Source of the DNA: JAYPUG01 sp038117265
Lineage (GTDB): Bacteria; Pseudomonadota; Alphaproteobacteria; UBA6615
Length of the DNA: 64,000 bases
Assembly (NCBI GenBank): GCA_038117265.1
Contig: JAYOFO010000006.1
Location: 1 to 64,000, forward strand
Direction: 5' to 3'
A program made the translations under genes and the position numbers. The notes under the pieces were generated by a model. That model searched no databases. It was not told the DNA's origin and saw only the letters and a list, made by a program, of their open reading frames with translations. Each line of letters starts with the position of its first letter. Positions within the stretch are counted from its first letter, which is position 1. Shown piece after piece: positions 15,730-23,934 of this stretch.

Positions 15730-17498
15730 GTGCCGGTTTCCTTCTTGGTTTCGGCGCCGTCATGCGCTTCGGGACAGAGGATGTCGGGGTCGGGCGGTTC
15801 GCGATAGAGTCGCTCCACCAGGTCTGCCCGGTTGGCCAGGCAGCGCGCCTGGACCAGGTGGCCCTTGTCGTTGATCTCGCCCGCCGACCGGTCGGGTGGC
15901 ACGTCCGTCAGCACGGCGCGGTAGATGGCGGTGGTGCTGCCGGGGTGCGCGGCGTTGTGGGTTTCCAGGGCCCGTTTCAGCCGCGTCGCGATCCCGTCGC
16001 GGGGCGCGTCGGGAGTGGGAAACAGGATGAGCGCGATCCGGTCGTGACCGGCACCCGCGATGGCCACATCCTGGAGGTCGGGGGCGCACGCGGCGAGGAG
16101 CGCGTGACGCAGCGCGCCCGTCTTCACCCGGCTGCCATTGGTGAGCTTGAAGTCCTCGGCCAGCCGGCCGTCGAAGGAGAGCCCGCGCTCGGGGGTGCCG
16201 GCATGGGTCGCGCGTCCGAGGTCGCCGGTCCGCAGGAAGCCGTCTTCGTCGAGCGGCAGCGGGAACGGCCCGTCCGGACCCAGATAACGGGGCGCGACAT
16301 TCGGGCCGCGGAAGCGGATTTCGTGCGCGTCATCGACCGGTGCGAGGCACAGCGCATGGCCGGGCAGCGGCAGCCCGATCTCGGCCGTATCACGCGCCGC
16401 CTCGAATCCGAGGCACATGGTCGATCCAGCCTCGGTCGAACCGTAGCCGGACAGCACCAACGGCGGCCCGGCGGGCCCGTGCGGGCCGGCCGTGACGGCG
16501 TCCTGCAGCCGCTCCCAGGTCCGTGCGCCCATGCCCGCACCCGCGAAGAAGACCAGGTCGAGCCGGTCGAACAGCGCCGCCCGCGTTTCGGGGTCGGTGT
16601 CGAGATGGTCGAGCAGCAGGTCGATGCCGTAGGGAACGTTGATGTGAATGGTCGGGCGAACCGTGCGGATGCGCGCGGCCATTGCGTCGATGTTCTCGGG
16701 TCCGGGCGGCGTCTCGACGTGGTAGGCGCCGCCGTTCCAGATCATCTTGTGGAAATTGTCGAGGCCGCCGAACACGTGGTGCCAGGGCAGCCAGTCGATC
16801 AGCGCCGGGCGATGATCGGCAAGGAACGGCCAGTGTGCGGCATAGGCGGCCTGGCACGACGCGATCATGCGGCGCGTGACGGCCACGCCCTTCGGTTCGC
16901 CCGTCGAGCCGGAGGTGAAGTAGATCGCAGCGAGGTCTTCGGGCCGGGTGACCTGGCGTGCGAAACCTGTGTCGTTGCCCATCGCGGACTCGATGGCATC
17001 GCGATCCAGGCGGCTGGGAACAAGCGAAGCGAGCGCCCCAGGCAGGTCGCCCGTCAGATCGATGAGGCATGATGGCTGCGCGCCCGCGAGCATCGCGGCG
17101 AGGCGGCCCCGGCCGTGTTCGGATGCCAGCAGTGCGGGAGACAGCGGCGCGTGTGCGATCCCGGCCTTCAGAGCCGCGAGCTTTACCGCGGCATGGGTGA
17201 CGCTCGCACCGCCGACGACCGCGATCGTGCTCGATTTCGTGAGCCCTTTCGTGCGGAGGAAAGCGGCAAGCGCGTCGGACATGCGGTCGATCGCGCCATA
17301 ACCAATCGTCAGGACCTCCTCGCCGCGACGCTCGCTCACGAACGGCGCATCGGGTGCATCCGCCACCCAGCGGTCAAAGCGGTCGAGGACATCGGGAAGC
17401 GGATCGGGAAGCGGTGTCCGGTTGTGCAGGACGATCGCACCGTCGGGCCGGTCTTCGCGGACGATGTCGGGCACGGAAAGGCGAGGGTCCGGGGTCAC
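15726..17498 (-). CDS. AMP-binding acyl-CoA ligase, feruloyl-CoA synthase-like
   Basis: 590-residue adenylate-forming enzyme activating a carboxylic acid to its CoA thioester. The ATP motif TSGSTGEPKG is at residues 195-204, followed by YGSTEAG and a C-terminal GRLAEDFKLTNGSRV block; the tail (EINDKGHLVQARCLANRADL) has the form seen in feruloyl-CoA synthases, with Lys in NDKG as the likely adenylation lysine. The start is GTG at 17498 with an AAGGA site. It is coupled by a 4-bp overlap to the enoyl-CoA hydratase, consistent with ligase followed by hydration or cleavage of an aryl-propenoyl-CoA; the exact acid is not determined. Confidence 0.87.
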   Translation of the reverse strand: MTPDPRLSVPDIVREDRPDGAIVLHNRTPLPDPLPDVLDRFDRWVADAPDAPFVSERRGEEVLTIGYGAIDRMSDALAAFLRTKGLTKSSTIAVVGGASVTHAAVKLAALKAGIAHAPLSPALLASEHGRGRLAAMLAGAQPSCLIDLTGDLPGALASLVPSRLDRDAIESAMGNDTGFARQVTRPEDLAAIYFTSGSTGEPKGVAVTRRMIASCQAAYAAHWPFLADHRPALIDWLPWHHVFGGLDNFHKMIWNGGAYHVETPPGPENIDAMAARIRTVRPTIHINVPYGIDLLLDHLDTDPETRAALFDRLDLVFFAGAGMGARTWERLQDAVTAGPHGPAGPPLVLSGYGSTEAGSTMCLGFEAARDTAEIGLPLPGHALCLAPVDDAHEIRFRGPNVAPRYLGPDGPFPLPLDEDGFLRTGDLGRATHAGTPERGLSFDGRLAEDFKLTNGSRVKTGALRHALLAACAPDLQDVAIAGAGHDRIALILFPTPDAPRDGIATRLKRALETHNAAHPGSTTAIYRAVLTDVPPDRSAGEINDKGHLVQARCLANRADLVERLYREPPDPDILCPEAHDGAETKKETGT

Positions 17499-17643
17499 GT
17501 GAATGTCCTTCGGGAACCGGGCGGGGCACGTCCCGCGAGCATGGCAGACCCCGGATCGTGCAGCAAACCGGGTATGGACACTCGCCTTTTGCGGCCCAAG
17601 CGGGTTAGATCAGGAACGCTTCGCTGTACCGGTAAACCGTTCC

Positions 17644-18273
17644 ATGACCCCTCGGCAACATGTCTCCGACCATCCGCTGATACGGCACAAGATATCGGTG
17701 CTGCGTGACAAGGCCACGCCATCCATCCTGTTCCGGATGCTGGTGCGCGAGATCGCACAACTGATGCTCTACGAGCCGACCCGCGATCTCATGCTGGTCG
17801 AACGCGACATCGAGACACCGGTCGCGCCGACACGCGCCCTGTTCCTCGCCAAGCCTTTGCCGGTGCTCGTCTCGATCATGCGGGCCGGCAATGTGATGCT
17901 CGATGCTGCGCTCGAAATACTGCCGACCGCCGGGGTCGCCCATATCGGCATCTACCGCGATCACCAGACCCTCGAGGCGGTCGAGTACTACTACAACGGC
18001 CCGCCCGACATCGCCGAACGCCCGGTTCTGATCGTCGATCCGATGCTGGCGACGGCGAATTCCTCGATCGCGGCGATCTCCCAGCTCAAGGGACGCGGCG
18101 TGCGCGACATCAAGCTGATCTCGATCCTCGCGGCACCCGAAGGGCTGACCGCGCTGGCGGACGCGCACCCGGATGTCGAAGTGTTTGTCGGGACGGTCGA
18201 CGCGCACCTCAACGACAAGGGCTACATCGTGCCTGGCCTCGGCGATGCCGGCGATCGCAGCTATGCCACCTGA
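17644..18273 (+). CDS. upp: Uracil phosphoribosyltransferase homologue, divergent
   Basis: 209 residues, the normal length for Upp, with the C-terminal uracil-site block YIVPGLGDAGDR (194-205) well kept. Upp converts uracil and PRPP to UMP. Two PRPP-site segments depart from the family: RAGNVM (80-85) where RAGLGM is usual, and DPMLATANSS (132-141) where DPMLATGGS is usual. The fold is clear but uracil/PRPP activity is less certain than the name suggests. It lies 75 bp upstream of nitrile hydratase alpha in the same direction and divergent from the acyl-CoA ligase. A longer frame from 17503 would overlap the divergent promoter region. Confidence 0.8.
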   Translation: MTPRQHVSDHPLIRHKISVLRDKATPSILFRMLVREIAQLMLYEPTRDLMLVERDIETPVAPTRALFLAKPLPVLVSIMRAGNVMLDAALEILPTAGVAHIGIYRDHQTLEAVEYYYNGPPDIAERPVLIVDPMLATANSSIAAISQLKGRGVRDIKLISILAAPEGLTALADAHPDVEVFVGTVDAHLNDKGYIVPGLGDAGDRSYAT

Positions 18274-18348
18274 GATCGGTACGCGGCCGGCACGTTGACA
18301 TCGACGGGCCGATTGGCAACGCTCAACCCTGGATTGGAGGCTGCTCGA

Positions 18349-18978
18349 ATGGCCCATGACCACGACCACGGTGACGGCCACCCACACGCGTTGCTGCCGC
18401 CCGAACCGGCCCTGCGCGTGCGCGCGATCGAGACGCTGCTCGTCGAGAAGGGGCTCGTCGATCCCGCCGCGATCGATGCGGTCATCGACACCTTTTCGAA
18501 CCGCATAGGTCCGCAGAACGGTGCCCGGGTCGTGGCGCGCGCCTGGTCCGATCCGGCCTATCTGGAACGTCTGCGCGCCGACGCGACGGTTGCGATCGCC
18601 GAACTCGGCTTCTCGGGCATGCAGGGCGAGCACATGGTCGTGGTCGAGAACAGCGAGGCGGTCCACAATCTCGTCGTCTGTACCCTGTGCTCCTGCTACC
18701 CGTGGCCCGTCCTGGGCGTGCCGCCCGTTTGGTACAAATCGAGCGAATACCGGGCACGTGCCGTGCGCGATCCGCGCGGCGTGCTCGCCGATTTCGGCGT
18801 GACCCTGCCGGCGGAGACCAAGATTCGGATCTGGGATTCGACCGCCGAGATTCGCTACCTGGTCATTCCCCGACGCCCGGCGGGTACGGACGGCCTGTCC
18901 GAGGACGAGCTGGCTGCGCTGGTCAGCCGGGATTCGATGATCGGTACGGGGTTCGCGATTTCGCCAGGGGGTGCCTGA
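18349..18978 (+). CDS. nthA: Nitrile hydratase alpha subunit, cobalt type
   Basis: 209-residue alpha subunit of nitrile hydratase, which hydrates nitriles to amides. The metal claw CTLCSC is at residues 111-116 (Cys111, Cys114, Ser115, Cys116), preceded by VV and followed by YPWPVLG; Thr in the second position marks cobalt-type enzymes, where iron types have Ser. The first 13 residues hold five His (MAHDHDHGDGHPH), possibly for metal handling. GGAGG at 18336-18340 supports the ATG. A TTGACA lies at 18295-18300, but a matching -10 is poor. The beta-subunit ATG overlaps the stop (TGATG). No amidase gene is adjacent. Confidence 0.95.
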   Translation: MAHDHDHGDGHPHALLPPEPALRVRAIETLLVEKGLVDPAAIDAVIDTFSNRIGPQNGARVVARAWSDPAYLERLRADATVAIAELGFSGMQGEHMVVVENSEAVHNLVVCTLCSCYPWPVLGVPPVWYKSSEYRARAVRDPRGVLADFGVTLPAETKIRIWDSTAEIRYLVIPRRPAGTDGLSEDELAALVSRDSMIGTGFAISPGGA

Positions 18979-19640
18979 TGGACGGCGTCCACGATCTTGG
19001 CGGATTGGAGGGGTTCGGGCCGGTGCCGGTCGAAGCGGACGAGCCGGTGTTCCATCACGATTGGGAAGGCCGGATGTTCGCGACCCGCCTGCTGATGGGG
19101 TTCTGGCGAAAGTGGAACATCGATGCGGGCCGGCATTCGCTCGAGCGGCTGCCGCCGGCCGACTACCTATCCATGACCTATTACGAGAAGTGGGCAGCGA
19201 GCGTCGTGGCACTCTCGCTCGCGGCCGGGCTGATCACCCGCGACGAGCTTGTTGCCGGCCACCCGGCCGCGGGGGCCGCGAAGGCCACGCCCCCGGTCGA
19301 CGCCGACGGCTTCCTGTCGTTCCTGCCAAAGGGGCGGCCGAGCGCGCGCGACGTCAACGCGCTGCCGGCTTTCGCGGTGGGCGACTGGGTGCGCACGGCA
19401 CGGCACGGTCATTCCGGACACACGCGCTTGCCGCGCTACTTGCGCGACTGCGAGGGGGAGATCGTTCTGCACCATGGCGCGCACGTCTTTCCCGATGTTG
19501 CGGTGACCCTGACCGGCGAAGCGCCGCAGCACCTTTACGCGGTGCGCTTTGCGGCGCGCGATTTGTGGGGTGAGGATGCCGAGGCGGGCCACAGCGTTAC
19601 CGCCGATCTTTGGGAGAGCTATCTTGCACCCGCCCGATGA
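18978..19640 (+). CDS. nthB: Nitrile hydratase beta subunit
   Basis: 220-residue beta subunit that pairs with alpha to form the active site. Family landmarks are all present: N-terminal MDGVHDLGGLEGFGPV, PVFHHDWEGR near residue 25, the central NIDAGRHSLERL, then the C-terminal SH3-like barrel with GHTRLPRYLRDCEG and LWGEDAEAGHSV...DLWESYL. Arg residues in GHTRLPRY normally contact the alpha metal claw. Translation is coupled to nthA by a 1-base TGATG overlap. The last 17 bases overlap the TTG start of the activator gene, so all three are one operon. Confidence 0.95.
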   Translation: MDGVHDLGGLEGFGPVPVEADEPVFHHDWEGRMFATRLLMGFWRKWNIDAGRHSLERLPPADYLSMTYYEKWAASVVALSLAAGLITRDELVAGHPAAGAAKATPPVDADGFLSFLPKGRPSARDVNALPAFAVGDWVRTARHGHSGHTRLPRYLRDCEGEIVLHHGAHVFPDVAVTLTGEAPQHLYAVRFAARDLWGEDAEAGHSVTADLWESYLAPAR

Positions 19641-19956
19641 GCCGGAACGGCCCTTCGCGGAGCCGTGGCACGCCGAACTGTTCGCCACGACCCATGCGCT
19701 GGCGGCGGCCGGCCTGTTCGACTGGCCGGAATGGGCCGCCCGGTTTTCGGCGGCGCTGGCACAGGCCGATGCCGATGGCGGGCCGCAGGACGGGTCCAAC
19801 TATTACGACGTCTGGCTTGCCGCATTCGAGGCGTTTCTCGTCGAGCGTGGTCTGACAGATGCGGGCCGGATCGATGCGCTACGCGACGCCTGGGCGCGGG
19901 CGTATCTCTCGACACCCCACGGGGCGCCGGTCTCGCTCGCCGGCGACACCCGCTAG
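19624..19956 (+). CDS. Nitrile hydratase accessory (activator) protein
   Basis: About 110 residues matching the small activator (P14K/NhlE-type, nitrile-acc family): PFAEPWHAELFATTHALAAA, GLFDWPEWAARF, then YYDVWLAAFEAFL and DAWARAYLSTPHG. The family resembles the N-terminal part of the beta subunit and helps insert and oxidise the metal centre of alpha. There is no ATG at the expected place; TTG at 19624, 6 bases after GGGAGA (19612-19617) and inside the end of nthB, is the best start. The order alpha-beta-activator is one of the known arrangements. Its stop is 6 bp from that of the convergent enolase-superfamily gene. Confidence 0.85.
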   Translation: MHPPDEPERPFAEPWHAELFATTHALAAAGLFDWPEWAARFSAALAQADADGGPQDGSNYYDVWLAAFEAFLVERGLTDAGRIDALRDAWARAYLSTPHGAPVSLAGDTR

Positions 19957-19962
19957 CGCGGA

Positions 19963-21042
19963 TCAGTCCAGCGTATAGCTCTTCAGCGCGTCGGCGCTGA
20001 ATTCCATCCCGTGTCCCGGACGGTCGGGCGGCGCCATGTGGCCGTCGACGATTTCCGGCCCATACTCCCACAGATTGTCCGGGGCACCGGCGAGGACTTC
20101 GACCAGCGCGGCGTTGGGGATCGAGACCAGGACCTGGATCGACAGTTCCGGCACCAGGTGCGGGGCGATCATGACGTCATAGGCTGCCGCGAGATGCGAG
20201 ATCTGCATCATCTGGGAGAAGCCGCCGCAGCGGTGGATGTCCGGGTTCAGGTACTGGGCGGCGCCTGCCGCGATCAGATCGCGGAACCCGTAGCGTGTGT
20301 ACTCGTTTTCGCCCGTCGCGATGGGGATTGTCGTTGCCGCGGCGACCTGGGCGCACTGGTCGATATTGTCGGCCAGCACCGGTTCCTCGTACCAGTAGAG
20401 GTCGTAATCCTCGAGCATCTGGGCAACGCGGATGTTGGTCGCGACGTCCCAGCGCTGGTTGGCGTCGACAAGGATCGCCATGTCGGGCCCGAGAGCCTCG
20501 CGTACCAGGCGTACGCGCTCGATATTCTCGCGCACGTCGGGACGGCCGAGCTTGAACTTGTAGTGCCGGCACCCCTGCGCACGGAACCCCTCTGCCTCGG
20601 CGACGATTTCGTCAACCGCGTAGGAAAGGAACCCGCCACTGCCATAGACGGGGATGTGTTCGGCATGGGCGCCGAAGAGCTGCCAGACGGGCTTGTCCAC
20701 AGACTTGCCGAGGATGTCCCAGAGCCCGATGTCGATCGCGCTCATGGCGTAGACCGGGATGCCCTTCTTGCGCAGGCCGCGGTCGTTCTCGTACATCGCC
20801 TCCCAGATTTCACCGATCATCGTCGGGTCGCGCCCGACGATCAGCGGCACGATGCTGTCCTCGAGATATGCGCGCACCGAACTTGCGCCCATGCCGCCGA
20901 CCAGCATGGTGTAGCCGAGACCCTCGATGCCAGCGTCGGTCTGGATGCGCGCGACCACATAGGTGTTCTTGGCATAGTAGGTGTTGACCGGCGGCCCGTT
21001 CGGGACATCCATCGTCGACACGTCGATTCCGGTGATCTTCAT
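19963..21042 (-). CDS. Mandelate racemase/muconate lactonizing enzyme family protein
   Basis: 359-residue enolase-superfamily enzyme with an N-terminal capping domain and a modified TIM barrel. Metal ligands Asp193 (VDANQRW), Glu219 (YEEP) and Glu245 (IATGENE) are visible, with catalytic Lys162/Lys164 (KFK) on one face and Asp268 plus His295 (APHLVPE) on the other. This Lys/His-Asp arrangement is the mandelate racemase subgroup, whose members are usually acid-sugar dehydratases or racemases. A GGGGGGAAA site precedes the ATG. Divergent from a hydroxyacid dehydrogenase, which could use its product. Substrate unknown. Confidence 0.9.
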   Translation of the reverse strand: MKITGIDVSTMDVPNGPPVNTYYAKNTYVVARIQTDAGIEGLGYTMLVGGMGASSVRAYLEDSIVPLIVGRDPTMIGEIWEAMYENDRGLRKKGIPVYAMSAIDIGLWDILGKSVDKPVWQLFGAHAEHIPVYGSGGFLSYAVDEIVAEAEGFRAQGCRHYKFKLGRPDVRENIERVRLVREALGPDMAILVDANQRWDVATNIRVAQMLEDYDLYWYEEPVLADNIDQCAQVAAATTIPIATGENEYTRYGFRDLIAAGAAQYLNPDIHRCGGFSQMMQISHLAAAYDVMIAPHLVPELSIQVLVSIPNAALVEVLAGAPDNLWEYGPEIVDGHMAPPDRPGHGMEFSADALKSYTLD

Positions 21043-21129
21043 GGTGCGTTTCCCCCCGCGGTTTCGAGCGGTACGCTAGGACAATAACGCCACGGGGCAA
21101 AGCGCTTCACATGCGGAGAGGAACACGTG

Positions 21130-22002
21130 ATGGGAGAACGGTTGGGAATGATCGGCGTTGGCAAGATGGGGCTGGCGCTCAGCCAGCAGATGATCGCCGA
21201 TGGCCACCAGGTCTGGGGCTTCGACGTCGATCCCGAACGCCTGGGGATGCTCTCGGCTGCGGGCGGCACACCGTGCGCGAACGCACGCGAGGTCGCCGAG
21301 GCCGCCGACATCACCTTCTCGATCCTGCTGAAGCCCGAGCATATCGAGGACAATCTGTTCGGCGCGAACGGGATCGACAAGGCGGGCAAGCGGGGGCTCG
21401 TCCATGTCGAGATGAGCACTATGCCGCCGGCCTTCCAGCGCGACCTGGCGGGCCGGCTCGCGGGCGCCGGTATCGACATGCTCGATGCGCCGATCTCGGG
21501 CTCGACGCCGCAGGTCGACAACCGGACGATCACTTTCATGGTCGGCGGCAGTGATGTGGCCTATGGGCGCGTCCGGCCGATCCTCGAGGCCCTGTCGGCC
21601 GATGCGACCCACACTGGACCGTCGGGGACGGGAGCGTCGATGAAGGTGGTGACGAACCTGTTCGTCAACGCATGCACGGCGCTGCTCGCCGAGGTAATCC
21701 TGACGGGCGAGCGCGCGGGCCTGTCGCACGAGGTGATGGCCCAGTGCCTGCCCAAGGGATCGGTGCGCGGCGCCATGCTCGACATGTCGATCGGGCCGCT
21801 GACCGAACGCGACTTCGCGCCGCGCGGTGCGGTCGAGATCTTCGTCAAGGATATGGGGATCGCGATCGACCTGGCGAAGGAGGGGGGAATCGACCTGCAG
21901 GTCGTGCCCGCCGCGCGCGCCATGTTCCAGAGAGCCGAGGCGGCGGGCTGGGGCAAGGACGACGCGACCCGGGTGATCGAGGTCTATGAGGGCAAGGCAT
22001 AA
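21130..22002 (+). CDS. NAD(P)-dependent beta-hydroxyacid dehydrogenase (3-hydroxyisobutyrate dehydrogenase family)
   Basis: 290 residues with an N-terminal Rossmann fold (MIGVGKMG loop at about 6-13, then FDVDPER) and an all-helical C-terminal domain. The substrate-binding DAPISGSTPQ and the catalytic-Lys block GASMKVVTNLF are both present. The family oxidises 3-hydroxyisobutyrate, tartronate semialdehyde and related beta-hydroxy acids. GTG at 21127 is immediately followed by ATG at 21130; I use the ATG, 6 bases after GGAGAGGA. Divergent from the mandelate racemase-type enzyme and convergent with the SDR. Confidence 0.9.
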   Translation: MGERLGMIGVGKMGLALSQQMIADGHQVWGFDVDPERLGMLSAAGGTPCANAREVAEAADITFSILLKPEHIEDNLFGANGIDKAGKRGLVHVEMSTMPPAFQRDLAGRLAGAGIDMLDAPISGSTPQVDNRTITFMVGGSDVAYGRVRPILEALSADATHTGPSGTGASMKVVTNLFVNACTALLAEVILTGERAGLSHEVMAQCLPKGSVRGAMLDMSIGPLTERDFAPRGAVEIFVKDMGIAIDLAKEGGIDLQVVPAARAMFQRAEAAGWGKDDATRVIEVYEGKA

Positions 22003-22014
22003 GGACGCTCGGCG

Positions 22015-22773
22015 CTAGCTGTGCCAACCGCCATCGGCCATCAGGACCGCGCCGGTGGTGAAGCTGGAGCGATCCGAGGCGAGGAACAGAACGGCCTCGG
22101 CGATCTCCTCGGCGCTGCCGTGGCGGCCGAGCGGGATCATGTTGTTCAGCATCTCGGTCGCATTCACGCCCATCTGCGCACTCACCCGATCCTCGATGGT
22201 CTGCTGGAAGTCGTTGGAGAGCGGCCCGGGCGCGATCACGTTGGCGCGGATGTTCCTGGGCGCGAGTTCGCGCGCGATACAGCGCGTCATACCGATGAGC
22301 GCATGCTTCGAGGTAATGTAGCCGACGGTGCCCGGTCGCGTGCGCACCCCCATGATGCTTGACGTGACGACGATGCTGCCGCCTGCGTTCATGTGCGGGA
22401 TGGCGTGCTTCAGGGTCAGGAACGTCCCGACCACGTTGACGCCCATGATTTCGGCGAAGACATCCTCGGGGAACTCCGCCGTCATGGCGTTGGTGCCGCT
22501 GATACCGGCATTGGCGAACACCACGTCGATGCCGCCCCAGGCTTCGACCGCCGTACCGACGAAATTCTGCACCTGCGCGGAATCGGAAATGTTCGCCACC
22601 GCAGTGAGGGTGCCGTCGGCGTCGAGTTCGCCGGCCGCCCGGTCGAGATCGCCCTGATTGCGGTCGACCAGCATGACCTTCGCGCCTTCCGCGGCCATGG
22701 CCTTGGCGCTCGCCAGGCCGACGCTTCCCGCGCCACCCGTGACGATGGCGCGCTTGCCGTCGAGGATTCCCAT
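22015..22773 (-). CDS. SDR family oxidoreductase
   Basis: 252-residue classical short-chain dehydrogenase with TGGAGSVG at about residues 12-19, NAGISG near 90, catalytic Ser in VTSSIMG, and a Tyr/Lys pair in GYITSKHALIG (Y-x3-K with Thr-Ser between). The C-terminal SSFTTGAVLMADGG is typical. Two adjacent ATGs (22776 and 22773) follow an AAAGGA site; the second has the better spacing. It is the last gene of the flavoprotein - RidA-like - GST - SDR operon, about 26 bp after the GST gene. Substrate unknown. Confidence 0.88.
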   Translation of the reverse strand: MGILDGKRAIVTGGAGSVGLASAKAMAAEGAKVMLVDRNQGDLDRAAGELDADGTLTAVANISDSAQVQNFVGTAVEAWGGIDVVFANAGISGTNAMTAEFPEDVFAEIMGVNVVGTFLTLKHAIPHMNAGGSIVVTSSIMGVRTRPGTVGYITSKHALIGMTRCIARELAPRNIRANVIAPGPLSNDFQQTIEDRVSAQMGVNATEMLNNMIPLGRHGSAEEIAEAVLFLASDRSSFTTGAVLMADGGWHS

Positions 22774-22799
22774 CATTCGGTCCTTTCGGTGTTGAGCCG

Positions 22800-23507
22800 T
22801 TACCCGTCGAGTTCCGGATAATGCCGGAAGATGCCGTGTTCGTTGAACGGGATGCGGCGGTCGGATTCGCAATAGGACCTTATGTTCGGCCGATCCGCGA
22901 CGGCGGCGTGCAGCGCGACGATGTTCGGGTAGCCCGGCTCCAGCCCTGCCATCGCCGTGGGGAAGGCGTAGCGCAGCCCTTCGACGGTCTGGAACAGCGA
23001 CAGGTCAGGATGCGACAGGGCATCGCCGGCGAGCCGGCCGCCGTTCGCGGCGAGCAGGCGTTCGAAATAGTCGAAGAACTTCGGGATGCGCACCTCGCGG
23101 AAGTTGACGCTGCGGCGCAGCGCCTCGTCGCGTTGTTCCTCGTAATAGAACTCCTTGGCGAGGGGATGGTGCACATCGTGCGCCTCGACCAGGAAATCCG
23201 CCAGCACCATCGACAGCTGCAGCGCCTTGCGCCGTTCGGTGCTGTCTGTGGGCGCGAGGCCGTGCTTCGCACCGAGATAGTCCATGATCAGCGGGGTCTG
23301 CGAGACCGTGGTCTCGCCGTCCTTCAGGATGGGCGGCGCGAAGTGTTCGGACGTGGCCAGCACGGCGCGCAGGGCCTCGACGCCGCCGCCCTCGGCCTCG
23401 GATCGGCGCACCACGTCGACATAGTCGACGCCCGCTTCCTCGAGCACGAGCCGAACGAACTCGCCACGCCCCTGGATCGTCGGCCAGTAATAGAGCTCGT
23501 AGGCCAT
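22800..23507 (-). CDS. Glutathione S-transferase family protein
   Basis: 235 residues: an N-terminal thioredoxin-like domain (ELYYWPTIQGRGEFVRLVLEE, with an early Tyr cluster as in Tyr-type GSTs; DGETTVSQTPLIMDYLG contains the glutathione-binding cis-Pro/Ser-Gln region) and a C-terminal helical domain (DALSHPDLSLFQ). It resembles the sigma/mu-like bacterial branch. Third in a four-gene operon after the RidA-like gene (25 bp), suggesting conjugation or glutathione-dependent isomerisation of a reactive intermediate; the substrate is not known. Confidence 0.87.
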   Translation of the reverse strand: MAYELYYWPTIQGRGEFVRLVLEEAGVDYVDVVRRSEAEGGGVEALRAVLATSEHFAPPILKDGETTVSQTPLIMDYLGAKHGLAPTDSTERRKALQLSMVLADFLVEAHDVHHPLAKEFYYEEQRDEALRRSVNFREVRIPKFFDYFERLLAANGGRLAGDALSHPDLSLFQTVEGLRYAFPTAMAGLEPGYPNIVALHAAVADRPNIRSYCESDRRIPFNEHGIFRHYPELDG

Positions 23508-23532
23508 TGCGGGTCGTTCCCTTCCGTTTCGC

Positions 23533-23919
23533 TCAGGCGATCACAGCGGTGGCGTCGATCTCGACCAGGTAGTCGGGATCGGCGAAGCCGGACACGATGA
23601 TCCCCGTGCTCGCCGGTGCGTGCGGTCCGAAATACTCCGCGATCACCGCATAGACCGGTGCGCGATGGGCCCGGTCGGTGATGTAGACCGTCAGCTTTAC
23701 CGTGTGCGACAGGTCGCCGCCGGCCTCCTCGAGGAGCGTCTTGATGTTCTCGCAGGCCTGACGCGTCTGTGTTGCGGGTTCGCCCGGTACGGGCGGCGAT
23801 CCGTCCAACCCGGCCCCCGTCTGGCCCGACATGTAGAGCGTGTCGCCCGCCAACACCGCACGGGAATAGCTGCCCGTCGCATTGGTCGGTGTGACCTTGC
23901 GGATGCGCCTGTGGGCCAT
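23533..23919 (-). CDS. RidA/YjgF-like protein lacking the catalytic Arg
   Basis: 128 residues, full length for the RidA (YjgF/YER057c/UK114) trimeric family; the C-terminal DYLVEIDATAVIA matches the family's VKIEIEAIA end. RidA proteins hydrolyse reactive enamines/imines using an Arg (Arg105 in E. coli). Aligning by hand from the C-terminus puts Thr105 at that position (PASTGIIV instead of PARSCVEV), so this is one of the non-archetypal Rid subfamilies and imine deaminase activity should not be assumed. It sits 15 bp after the flavoprotein gene in the same operon. Confidence 0.88.
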   Translation of the reverse strand: MAHRRIRKVTPTNATGSYSRAVLAGDTLYMSGQTGAGLDGSPPVPGEPATQTRQACENIKTLLEEAGGDLSHTVKLTVYITDRAHRAPVYAVIAEYFGPHAPASTGIIVSGFADPDYLVEIDATAVIA

Positions 23920-23934
23920 GCCGGTGCGTCCCGC

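Noticed and set aside
15726..17498. Firm assignment as a ferulate-to-vanillin operon (fcs-ech)
   Set aside because: The ligase is feruloyl-CoA synthase-like, but the crotonase lacks clear hydratase-lyase hallmarks and no vanillin dehydrogenase is nearby; kept as a possibility only.
18295..18323. Promoter for nitrile hydratase (TTGACA at 18295)
   Set aside because: No acceptable -10 at 16-18 bases; noted in the nthA entry but not listed as a feature.
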